Positions 8,983 through 16,456 of a stretch of DNA of 64,000 bases are shown one piece after another. The notes below the pieces were generated by a model, which searched no databases, was not told the DNA's origin, and saw nothing but the letters and a program-made list of their open reading frames with translations. Each line of letters starts with the position of its first letter. Position 1 is the stretch's first letter. Where the stretch lies: NCBI GenBank assembly GCA_020637195.1, contig JACJWK010000008.1:62001-126000 (forward strand), in the 5' to 3' direction. This DNA comes from Microthrixaceae bacterium. Its GTDB lineage: Bacteria > Actinomycetota > Acidimicrobiia > Acidimicrobiales > DATDAH01. A program made the position numbers and the translations under genes.

Positions 8983-9429
8983 CCCCTCGCGCGCCACCAC
9001 CACCGGGCACGGTGCGTGGTTGACCAGGTGGGTGCTGACCGAACCGAGCAGGGCGCGGCGGAGCGCGCCGTGGCCGCGTGACCCGACCACGAGCAGGTCG
9101 GCGCCCTGCTCGGCGGCGACCGCGCACAGCGTCGGGCCGATGTCTCCGCTCTCGACGAGCGTCTCGACCGGGGCGCCCGTGCCCAGGACGCCCACCGTGC
9201 GCTCGAGGGCCTGGGCCGCCTCCTGGTTGGCGACCGCCCAGGCCGCGTCGATCTCCTCCGGCGCGGCGACCCCGCCCGCGAAGCCGGACTCGAAGCCCTC
9301 GGCCGCGATGGTGGGGGCCTCGGCCACGCACACCACGAGCACGGTGTCGGGCCTGGCGAGCAGGGGCAGGACCGTGCGAGCGGCGTCGAGGGCCGCCTCC
9401 GAGCCGTCGGTGCCGATCATCACCTTCAT
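8971..9429 (-). CDS. Universal stress protein (UspA family)
   Basis: Single-domain Usp of 152 residues. It starts with the family's MIGTDGSEAAL strand-loop and ends with the ATP-binding signature GSRGHG-x9-GS followed by VNHAPCPVVVAR, so it should belong to the ATP-binding class. Cytoplasmic; members respond to starvation and redox stress. Monocistronic, with the stop TAA inside the shared hairpin. No regulator is adjacent. Confidence 0.9.
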   Translation of the reverse strand: MKVMIGTDGSEAALDAARTVLPLLARPDTVLVVCVAEAPTIAAEGFESGFAGGVAAPEEIDAAWAVANQEAAQALERTVGVLGTGAPVETLVESGDIGPTLCAVAAEQGADLLVVGSRGHGALRRALLGSVSTHLVNHAPCPVVVAREGAGE

Positions 9430-9482
9430 GGGCCCCTCCCGGGCAGTGGCGTGCCCTCAGCTTCGCACGCCGGTCGCGCCGG

Positions 9483-9488
9483 TAGCGT
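9483..9488 (+). promoter_or_regulatory. -10 element TAGCGT of the ABC export cluster
   Basis: TAGCGT ends 8 bases before the ATG at 9497 and likely drives the four-gene coupled ABC cluster as a nearly leaderless transcript. Confidence 0.45.
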
Positions 9489-9496
9489 GAGCGGCC

Positions 9497-10429
9497 ATGG
9501 CCGACGCCCCCGCCACCGAGGTCGCGGCCGGCGAGGGGGTGCTCAAGCGGTTCGGCTCCACCGTGGCGCTGTCGTCGGCGACGTTCCGCATCGAGTCGGG
9601 GGTCACGGGCCTGCTCGGGCCCAACGGCTCCGGCAAGACCACGCTGATCGGCCTGCTGCTCGGCCTGCACCGGGCCGACGCCGGGCGGGTCTCGGTGCTC
9701 GGGCTCGACCCCGCACGCCTGGGCACCGCCGTTCGGGAGCGCGTGGGCTACGCCCCCGAGCACCATCGCCTGCCCCCCGACGTCAAGGCCCAGGACTTCG
9801 TCCGCCACATCTGCGAGATCCACGGCCTGCCACCCCGGGAGGCTGCCGCACGGGCGTCCGACGCGCTGTGGCAGGTGGGGCTGGGCGAGGAGCGCTTCCG
9901 GCCCCTGGGCACGCTGTCCACCGGCCAGCGCCAGCGGGTGAAGATGGCCCAAGCGGTCGCCCACGACCCGGCCCTGGTCCTGCTCGACGAGCCCACCGAC
10001 GGGCTCGATCCCGTGCAGCGCGACCAGATGCTCGCGCTCATCCGCCGGGTCGCGGACGAGTTCGAGATCGACGTCGTGCTGTCGTCGCACCTGCTCGACG
10101 AGGTCGAGCGCATCTGCGACGCCGCGGTGATCCTGAGCGAGGGCGCCGTGGTGGCCGGGGGCACGCTCGAGGAGCTCCGCGGGGACCACGACGGCCTCGT
10201 GGTCGAGCTCACCGTCGGCGCCGACGCGTTCGTCGCGTGGCTGCGCCGCGCGGGATGCGAGGTCGCCCCCGACGGCCACCGCCTGGTGGTCACGCGGGGG
10301 CGCGCCGCGGCGGACCACGACCTGGCCGACCTCGTCCGCGACGCGACGGTCGCGGCCGAGGCCCAGCTGCGCCGCCTCGTCCCCCGCACCGTCAGCCTCG
10401 AAGAGGTGTTCCTGGACGTGTCCGCGTGA
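9497..10429 (+). CDS. ABC-2 type exporter, ATP-binding protein (first pair)
   Basis: 310 residues. Walker A is GPNGSGKTT (about residue 37), the signature is LSTGQRQRVKMAQA, and Walker B is LVLLDEPTDGLD, followed by the switch histidine in LSSHLLDEVE. Domain order matches the CcmA/NatA class that powers ABC-2 exporters. Its stop overlaps the next start (GTGA), so it is translationally coupled to a permease. It is the first of four genes arranged ATPase-permease-ATPase-permease. The exported substrate is unknown. Confidence 0.92.
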   Translation: MADAPATEVAAGEGVLKRFGSTVALSSATFRIESGVTGLLGPNGSGKTTLIGLLLGLHRADAGRVSVLGLDPARLGTAVRERVGYAPEHHRLPPDVKAQDFVRHICEIHGLPPREAAARASDALWQVGLGEERFRPLGTLSTGQRQRVKMAQAVAHDPALVLLDEPTDGLDPVQRDQMLALIRRVADEFEIDVVLSSHLLDEVERICDAAVILSEGAVVAGGTLEELRGDHDGLVVELTVGADAFVAWLRRAGCEVAPDGHRLVVTRGRAAADHDLADLVRDATVAAEAQLRRLVPRTVSLEEVFLDVSA

Positions 10430-11310
10430 CCGATCCCGGCGCCGCCCGCATCCTCGAGGGCGGGTACCGCCGCTACGACGGCGTTCGGTCGGGGGCGCGC
10501 GGCGCGGTGGAGAGCGTGGCCCTCCACACCGCGCAGCGAGCGCTCGGGCTGCGCCGCGCCGCCCGCTTCAAGGTGCTGCCCGTGCTGGCAGCGGTCCTCG
10601 CGTACGTGCCCGCCATCGTCTACGCGGGCCTGGCCGTGCTGCTGCCCGGCGACCTCACCGAGAACGGCGTCCTGCCCACCTACGCCCAGTACTACTTCTT
10701 CATCACCGCGGCCATCGTCGTGTTCACCGCGTTCGTGGCGCCCGAGGTGCTCTGCACGGACCGTCGTACGGGGATGATCGGTCTCTACCTGGCCTCGCCC
10801 CTCACCCGCACGACCTATCTGGTGGCCAAGGCCACGGCGGTGCTCGGTGTGCTCGCCGTGGTGACGTTGGGGCCACCGCTGTTCCTGCTCCTCGCCTACG
10901 TGCTCGTGGGCAGCGGGCCCGACGGGCCCGTGTCGGTCGCCGCCTTCGTCCTGCGCATCGTGGCCGCGGGCACGTTGCTGTCGGCGTTCTTCGGCTCGCT
11001 GTCGATGGCCGTCTCCAGCATCACCGACCGCAAGGCCGCGGCGTCGGCGGCCGTGGTGATCCTGTTGCTGTTGTCCGCCGTCGTCACCAACAGCCTCGTC
11101 GAGGCCGCGGGCGCGTCGCCGACCCTGCTCCTCGCGAACCTGTTCGAGCTGCCCTTCGAGGCGGTGGTCCGGGTGTTCGGCGAGCCCTCGGACAACCCGG
11201 AGCTGGGCCGGCTCGCCACGCCCGTGGTGGTCGGGGCCACGGTGGCCTGGACGCTGGCGGCCTCGGCCCTGGTGTGGCTGCGGTACCGGGCCCTCGAGGT
11301 CACGCGGTGA
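10426..11310 (+). CDS. ABC-2 type exporter, permease (first pair)
   Basis: 294 residues with six membrane segments after an amphipathic N-terminal stretch of about 45 residues. The segment TDRRTGMIGLYLASPLTRTTYL is the cytoplasmic coupling region usual in ABC-2 permeases. The GTG start overlaps the stop of the upstream ATPase, and its own stop overlaps the next ATPase start. Partner of the 9497 ATPase by position; mixed pairing with the third gene is also possible. Confidence 0.85.
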   Translation: MTDPGAARILEGGYRRYDGVRSGARGAVESVALHTAQRALGLRRAARFKVLPVLAAVLAYVPAIVYAGLAVLLPGDLTENGVLPTYAQYYFFITAAIVVFTAFVAPEVLCTDRRTGMIGLYLASPLTRTTYLVAKATAVLGVLAVVTLGPPLFLLLAYVLVGSGPDGPVSVAAFVLRIVAAGTLLSAFFGSLSMAVSSITDRKAAASAAVVILLLLSAVVTNSLVEAAGASPTLLLANLFELPFEAVVRVFGEPSDNPELGRLATPVVVGATVAWTLAASALVWLRYRALEVTR

Positions 11311-12257
11311 CCGCGCCCGCCCCGCCCACCGGTGGCGCCGTGCCACCGCCGCTTCGCCTCGTCGGCGTCTCGAAGTGGTTCGGCGACGTGGTCGCGGTCT
11401 CCGACGTCAGCTGCACGATCGGGCCCGGTGTGACCGCCCTGCTCGGGCCCAACGGCGCCGGGAAGTCGACGGTGCTGCGCCTGCTGTGCGGCCTCACGCC
11501 GCCCTCGCGCGGCGAGGTGCAGATCTTCGGCGCCGACCCCCGCGCCGACCTCGGGCTGTTCGGGCTCCTCGGCCTCGTGCCCCAGCAGGAGTCGGTGTTC
11601 GAGTCGCAACGCGCCCTCGAGTTCGTGCGCCTCGCCGCGGTGCTCCAGGGGGTCGAGCAGGCCGATGCCGCCGCTCGGCGCGCCCTCGCCGTGGTGGACC
11701 TGGACCCGGCGCTGCGACGGCGGGTCGGCACGTTCTCGAAGGGGATGCGCCAGCGGGTCAAGGTGGCGGCCGCGCTCGTGCACGACCCGGCCATCGTCGT
11801 GCTCGACGAGCCCCTCACCGGCCTCGACCCCCGCCAGCGCCTCGCCATGATCGCGCTGCTCCAGCGCCTCGGCCGCGAGGGTCGGTGCGTGCTCGCGTCG
11901 AGCCACGTGCTCGACGAGGTGGAGCGGTTCGGCTCGCGCGTGCTCGTGATCGCCCGCGGCCGGCTCGTGGCCGAGGGCGACTTCCACGCCATCCGTGCGC
12001 TGATGGACGATCGGCCGCACCGTATCCGCGTGCGCACCGACGACCCCCGTGCGGTGGCGACCGGTCTGCTCGCGGCGGGCGCCGCCGTGGGGGTGCGCCT
12101 CGACGGGGGTGCGGTAGTCGTCGACACCGACGACGTCACCGCCTTCCGCCGGGCGGTGGCTCCCGTCGCCCGCGCCGCCGGCGCCCGCCTCGAGGAGGTC
12201 GCGCCGCTCGACGACGACCTCGAGTCCGTCTTCCGCTACCTGGTGGGCGAGCGGTGA
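11307..12257 (+). CDS. ABC-2 type exporter, ATP-binding protein (second pair)
   Basis: 316 residues with Walker A GPNGAGKST, a signature region FSKGMRQRVKVAAAL, Walker B IVVLDEPLTGLD, and SSHVLDEVE with the switch histidine. A C-terminal extension of about 80 residues follows the nucleotide-binding domain, as in NatA-type subunits. The GTG start at 11307 overlaps the preceding stop by four bases, which decides the start. It is similar in layout to the 9497 ATPase, consistent with a duplicated ATPase-permease pair. Confidence 0.9.
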   Translation: MTAPAPPTGGAVPPPLRLVGVSKWFGDVVAVSDVSCTIGPGVTALLGPNGAGKSTVLRLLCGLTPPSRGEVQIFGADPRADLGLFGLLGLVPQQESVFESQRALEFVRLAAVLQGVEQADAAARRALAVVDLDPALRRRVGTFSKGMRQRVKVAAALVHDPAIVVLDEPLTGLDPRQRLAMIALLQRLGREGRCVLASSHVLDEVERFGSRVLVIARGRLVAEGDFHAIRALMDDRPHRIRVRTDDPRAVATGLLAAGAAVGVRLDGGAVVVDTDDVTAFRRAVAPVARAAGARLEEVAPLDDDLESVFRYLVGER

Positions 12258-13030
12258 GCGAGACCGAGCCCGGCGCCCCGACGGCCCTGCCGCCCGCGAC
12301 GCCCCGGGTGCGATCGCTGTCGGTGCTGCCCGCGATCTACCGGCTGCTGCTCGCGACGCAGGTCACCCTCACGCGCCTGCTCGCCCTCGGCGCACTCGGC
12401 CTCACCGCCATGGTCGTCGGCTGGGCCATCGGCCAGTCCGACCCTGCCGATCCCGTCGCCACGGCGGCCCGGTTCGTGAACGCCTTCGGCTTGTCGCTCA
12501 CCGTGCCGGTGACCGCGCTCGTCTTCGCCAGCGCCGCCCTCGGGGACCTCACCGACGACCGCACGCTCGTCTACCTCTGGCTGCGACCCGTCCGCCGGGC
12601 GACCGTCGTGGTGGCGGCCTTCGCCGCCGCCGTCACGGTGACGGTCCCGCTCGTCGTGGTGCCGCTCGTCGTCGCCGCGGCGCTCGCCGGCGGGGGCGAC
12701 GAGGTCGTGCGGGGAACCGCCCTCGCCGCCACCGTCGGCACCGTGGCGTACGCCGGGATCTTCACCGCCCTCGGCCTCCGGGTCCGTCGCGCCCTGGTGT
12801 GGGGGCTGCTCTACGTCTTCATCTGGGAGGGCTTCGTCGCCCGCGGGGGCGACAACGCGGCCCGGCTCGCCGTCCGCTCGGTCACGGCGACCATCCTCGG
12901 GGCGGCGTCCGGCGTCGACCTGAGACTCGCGGTCCTGTCCACGCGGACCGCCTACGTCGCGCCGTTCGTGGTCGCGCTCGTCGCGCTGGCCTACGCGTCG
13001 TGGCGCCTCGACCGCCAGGACGTGGACTGA
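12254..13030 (+). CDS. ABC-2 type exporter, permease (second pair)
   Basis: 258 residues with about six membrane segments. The loop DDRTLVYLWLRPVRRATVV lies in the position of the coupling segment of ABC-2 permeases. The GTG overlaps the stop of the preceding ATPase, and the gene ends the cluster. It is shorter and only loosely like the first permease. Together the four genes could build two exporters or one heteromeric one; the sequence does not decide. Confidence 0.82.
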   Translation: MSETEPGAPTALPPATPRVRSLSVLPAIYRLLLATQVTLTRLLALGALGLTAMVVGWAIGQSDPADPVATAARFVNAFGLSLTVPVTALVFASAALGDLTDDRTLVYLWLRPVRRATVVVAAFAAAVTVTVPLVVVPLVVAAALAGGGDEVVRGTALAATVGTVAYAGIFTALGLRVRRALVWGLLYVFIWEGFVARGGDNAARLAVRSVTATILGAASGVDLRLAVLSTRTAYVAPFVVALVALAYASWRLDRQDVD

Positions 13031-13054
13031 CGGCGCGTCGACGCGCGGCGTGGG

Positions 13055-14440
13055 TCAGGCGCTCGCGGGGACGTCCTGCATGCCGTCGAGCAGGTCGCCC
13101 ATGACCTCTTCGAGGAACTGGACCACCTCGGGGGTGGCGCCTCCGGGGACGCCGCCGTAGATCGCCCCGGACAGGGGCTGGTCGGTGGGCGGGTGCTTCG
13201 CGTACTCGACGCCCTCGGCGAGGTCGGCGGTGAAGGCGTCGACCACCCCGGGCTGGGTCTGGGGGCGGGTGACGCACATGTGGATGGCGTTCGGGTACTG
13301 CTGCCCGTTGAAGCGCCACCCCTTCTGCGCCATCGAGTCGTTGACGTGGTAGATGTCGAACTCGTCGGAACGGAACGAGAAGCACCACGTGGGCCGACCC
13401 ATGATGAGCAGCTCGGGGTGGGAGCGCACCGCCTCCTGCATGGCGAACGACGTCTCGAAGATGCTCTTGGCGTACTTCAGGTACCCCTCGCGCCCGAGTG
13501 ACACCATCGACGCCCACGTGGCCGCGATCAGCCCGCCCGAGCGGCTGCCGGCCATGCCGGGGGACATGTACTTGCCGCCCACCCACTCGGGGGTCATGAA
13601 GTAGGCGTGCTGGCGCAGCGCCTTCGAGCGGTACGACAGCACCGACGTGCCCTTGAGCCCGTAGCCGTACTTGTGGGTGTCGGCCGAGATCGAGGTGACC
13701 CCCGGGAGGCGGAAGTCGAACACGGGGATGTCGTACCCGAGCTGCTGGCCCCACGGGAGGATGAACCCGCCGAGGCAGCCGTCGACGTGCAGCCCGATGC
13801 CCCGCTCGACCGCGAGGTCCGACAGCGCGGCGATGTCGTCGATCGTGCCGTAGGGGTAGTTGCCGGCGGAGCCGACGAGGGCGACGGTGTTCTCGTCGAC
13901 GTGGTCGGCCACCCAGTCGACGTCGACGAGCGTGGTGTCGGGGTCGATGGGCGCCTTGCGCACCTCCATGCCGAAGAGGTGGCCCGCCTTGTCGAAGGCG
14001 GGATGGGCGGTGAGCGGCATCACGAAGTTGGGCTCGGTGACGCCGCGCTCGGACCGGGCCTGGTCGCGGTACACGAGCATCGCGGTGAGGATCGAGTCGG
14101 TGCCGCCGCCGGTGATCGAGCCGCACGGGTCGTCGGCGGCCTCGCCGTGGAAGAGGTCGAGGGTCATCGCGGTGATCTCGGCCTCGAACTTGGTGATGCT
14201 CGGGCACATGTCCCGCTGGAGCGCGTTGACGTGCGAGAAGGCGGCGAACACCTGGTTCAAGAACGCGTAGTGGTCGACGTCGCCGCAGTACATGGTCCCG
14301 GAGCAGTGGCCCTGGTTCCAGGTCTTGTCCTCCTCGGCGCCCATCCAGGCGACGTCGGCGAGGATCTCCGAACGCGGGCGGCCCCGCTCGGGCAGGCCCC
14401 GGATGATCGGGAAGCGGTCCTCGTAGGGGTAGCTGCTCAT
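13055..14440 (-). CDS. PLP-dependent decarboxylase/lyase, sphingosine-1-phosphate-lyase-like
   Basis: 461 residues, fold-type I PLP enzyme. The PLP lysine is in SISADTHKYGYGLKG (about residue 245). Upstream are GSITGGGTDSILTA (phosphate-binding region), TAHPAFDKAGHLFG and HVDGCLGGFILPW with the pyridine-pairing Asp. The HKYGYGxKG context and the CSGTMYCGD N-terminal block are closer to the S1P lyase branch than to glutamate decarboxylase. Expected reaction: cleavage of a phosphorylated long-chain base, or decarboxylation of an amino acid; which one is not settled. A TAGCGT -10 box ends 7 bases before the ATG. Divergent from an AraC-type regulator. Confidence 0.8.
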   Translation of the reverse strand: MSSYPYEDRFPIIRGLPERGRPRSEILADVAWMGAEEDKTWNQGHCSGTMYCGDVDHYAFLNQVFAAFSHVNALQRDMCPSITKFEAEITAMTLDLFHGEAADDPCGSITGGGTDSILTAMLVYRDQARSERGVTEPNFVMPLTAHPAFDKAGHLFGMEVRKAPIDPDTTLVDVDWVADHVDENTVALVGSAGNYPYGTIDDIAALSDLAVERGIGLHVDGCLGGFILPWGQQLGYDIPVFDFRLPGVTSISADTHKYGYGLKGTSVLSYRSKALRQHAYFMTPEWVGGKYMSPGMAGSRSGGLIAATWASMVSLGREGYLKYAKSIFETSFAMQEAVRSHPELLIMGRPTWCFSFRSDEFDIYHVNDSMAQKGWRFNGQQYPNAIHMCVTRPQTQPGVVDAFTADLAEGVEYAKHPPTDQPLSGAIYGGVPGGATPEVVQFLEEVMGDLLDGMQDVPASA

Positions 14441-14447
14441 GGGGCCG

Positions 14448-14453
14448 ACGCTA
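14448..14453 (-). promoter_or_regulatory. -10 element TAGCGT of the PLP-enzyme gene (leaderless type)
   Basis: On the minus strand TAGCGT is followed by 7 bases and the ATG at 14440. Confidence 0.45.
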
Positions 14454-14555
14454 GTCCAGGGTCGCTCGGGGCCCCGGGGGTCGCTGGACCCGGATGGCAG
14501 GATCCGTGGGGAACTGGTCATTGATGCCAAATGCAGGGACGGGTACGTTGCCCGG

Positions 14556-15521
14556 GTGCAGCGCCGAACCGTCGTCCTGCTCGCCTTCGACGGCGTCCAG
14601 CCCCTGGACGTCACCGGCCCCCACGAGGTGTTCGCCGGCGCCAACGAGGCCCTCGGTGGACCGGTGTACGACCTCTCCGTGGCCGCCCCCACCCGCGGGG
14701 GAGTGCGCTCCCCGTCCGGGCTGGTGCTGGGCGTGGACCGGGACCTGAGAACGGTCCCGCCGGTCGACACGCTCCTCGTCGCGGGCGGCCAGGGGGTCCA
14801 CGCGGCCCGGCGGGACGAGGCGGTCCTCGCCTGGGTGCGCGCCACCGCGGCCGGCGCGCGGCGGGTGGCATCGGTCTGCACCGGGGCCTTCCTCCTCGCG
14901 TCGGCCGGCGTGCTCGGCGAGGGCCCGGTCACGACCCACTGGGCGCACGCCGACCGCCTCGCCCGGGAGTTCCCCGACCTCGAGGTGGACGCCGACCCCG
15001 TCTACACGACCGACGGCCGGGTGTGGACCTCGGCCGGCGTCACCGCCGGCATGGACCTCGCCCTCGCGCTGGTCGAGGCCGACCACGGCGCCGAGCTCGC
15101 CCAGCTCATCGCCCGCCACCTCGTCCTGTTCCTCCGGCGCCCCGGCGGCCAGAGCCAGTTCTCCACCTCGGTCTGGGCGGCGGCCCCGCCTCCCGGACCC
15201 GTCCGCGCCGCCTGCGACCACATCCACGCCCACGTGGCCGACGACCTCAGCATCGACCGCCTGGCGGGCCTGGTCGGGCTGAGCGCCCGGCACTTCCAGC
15301 GTGAGTTCCGCCGTCAGGTCGGTCAGCCGGCGGGGCGCTACGTCGACCGCGTCCGCGTCGAGGCCGCCCGGCGGGCGCTCGAGGCCGAGCCCGCCACCAC
15401 CGTCGCCACCGTCGCCCGGCGGTGCGGCTTCGGGTCGGCGGAGACGCTGCGCCGTGCCTTCACCCGCCACGTCGGCGTCGCCCCCGACGACTACCGCCGG
15501 CGCTTCGCGAAGCGGGCCTGA
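14556..15521 (+). CDS. GlxA-like AraC-family transcriptional regulator
   Basis: 321 residues in two parts. Residues 1-190 form a DJ-1/PfpI (GATase-1-like) domain with the nucleophile-elbow sequence VASVCTGAFLLASAG and TTHWAHADRL; residues 215-320 form an AraC helix-turn-helix pair (IDRLAGLVGLSARHFQREFR and VARRCGFGSAETLRRAFTRH). Such regulators sense small molecules through the DJ-1 domain. The GTG at 14556 gives the expected first strand (RRTVVLLAFDGV). Upstream of a stand-alone DJ-1 protein and divergent from the PLP lyase; either could be a target. Confidence 0.87.
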   Translation: MQRRTVVLLAFDGVQPLDVTGPHEVFAGANEALGGPVYDLSVAAPTRGGVRSPSGLVLGVDRDLRTVPPVDTLLVAGGQGVHAARRDEAVLAWVRATAAGARRVASVCTGAFLLASAGVLGEGPVTTHWAHADRLAREFPDLEVDADPVYTTDGRVWTSAGVTAGMDLALALVEADHGAELAQLIARHLVLFLRRPGGQSQFSTSVWAAAPPPGPVRAACDHIHAHVADDLSIDRLAGLVGLSARHFQREFRRQVGQPAGRYVDRVRVEAARRALEAEPATTVATVARRCGFGSAETLRRAFTRHVGVAPDDYRRRFAKRA

Positions 15522-15619
15522 GCCCGCCCCCGACGACCCGAGCCGAACCCTCCGACCCGACCCCCCGCACACCGTCCCCCACCCACCGTCCCACGCACAC
15601 CGTCCACGAAAGGCCTCCC

Positions 15620-16258
15620 GTGCAGATCGCCATCCCGCTGTTCCCGCAGTTCACCGCCCTCGACGGCATCGGCCCCTACGAGGTGCTCCAGCGCGTCCCC
15701 GGCCTCGACGTCACCTTCGTCGGCCACCAGCGGGGGGAGGTGCGCAGCGACAACGGCTTCCTCGGCATCACCGTCGACGCCGCCTTCGAGGACCTGCCCA
15801 CGCCCGACGTGGTCGTCTTCCCCGGAGGCGTCGGCACCCGGGCCCTCGTCCACGACGACCGGGTGCTCGACTGGGTGCGCCGCGCCCACGAGGGCACCCG
15901 CTTCACCACCTCGGTCTGCACGGGCTCGCTCGTCCTGGCCTCCGCCGGGCTGCTCGACGGGCTGACCGCCACCACCCACTGGTCCTGCTACGACGAGCTC
16001 GCCGGACTGGGCGCGGTCCCCACGAGCGACCGCGTGGTCGAGCACCTCGACCGCCGCGTCGTCACCGCGGCGGGGGTGTCGTCGGGCATCGACATGGCGC
16101 TGCGGCTCACCGAGCTGCTGGTCGACGAGACCGCGGCCAAGGCGTCGCAGCTCATGATCGAATACGACCCCCAGCCGCCGTTCGACACCGGCGCCCTGGC
16201 CAGGGCCGACGAGGCCGTCGTGGCCCGGGTGGTCGAGTACGCCGCCGTCCGCCGCTGA
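15620..16258 (+). CDS. DJ-1/PfpI family protein
   Basis: 212 residues, a single GATase-1-like domain with the elbow cysteine in TTSVCTGSLVLASAGLLDG and a following TTHWSCYDEL, close to the isonitrile-hydratase/cyclohexyl-isocyanide-hydratase branch. The exact activity is not certain. The GTG start is preceded by GAAAGG at 6 bases. It lies 98 bases after the AraC-type gene, which has the same fold in its sensor half, so the pair may be a duplicated domain and its regulator. Confidence 0.82.
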   Translation: MQIAIPLFPQFTALDGIGPYEVLQRVPGLDVTFVGHQRGEVRSDNGFLGITVDAAFEDLPTPDVVVFPGGVGTRALVHDDRVLDWVRRAHEGTRFTTSVCTGSLVLASAGLLDGLTATTHWSCYDELAGLGAVPTSDRVVEHLDRRVVTAAGVSSGIDMALRLTELLVDETAAKASQLMIEYDPQPPFDTGALARADEAVVARVVEYAAVRR

Positions 16259-16362
16259 GCGATGGCGCGTCACCGACGCGTCACGATCGGGTCGCCCCGC
16301 GGACACACGAACGTCACTTCGCCGTCGCGGGCCGTGCCGCACCAACCCCCCAGCGGCGGTGC

Positions 16363-16456
16363 TACGTTGCGCCGCGACTGAGGGACCGCCCCGGGAGGGA
16401 AAGCCGGGTCCGGCGCTTCTCAGGACCCGATGCAACCGATCCACAAGGGGGGTCCC
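16363..16456 (+). promoter_or_regulatory. Structured leader with alternative pairings over the ribosome binding site
   Basis: A TACGTT -10-like hexamer (16363-16368) is followed by an RNA in which CTGAG (16378-16382) pairs with CTCAG (16419-16423) and GGACC (16383-16387) pairs with GGTCC (16407-16411). GGACCC (16423-16428) can instead pair with GGGTCC (16450-16455), which would bury the Shine-Dalgarno of the peptide-binding protein. The two folds share base 16423. I do not recognise a known riboswitch class. Confidence 0.35.

Noticed and set aside
13033..13046. Palindrome GCGCGTCGACGCGC after the last ABC permease
   Set aside because: Without a real loop the stem is five pairs; too weak to call a terminator.
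16423..16440. Resemblance of GGACCCGATGCAACC to a SAM riboswitch core
   Set aside because: The flanking conserved SAM-I elements are absent; kept as an unclassified structured leader.
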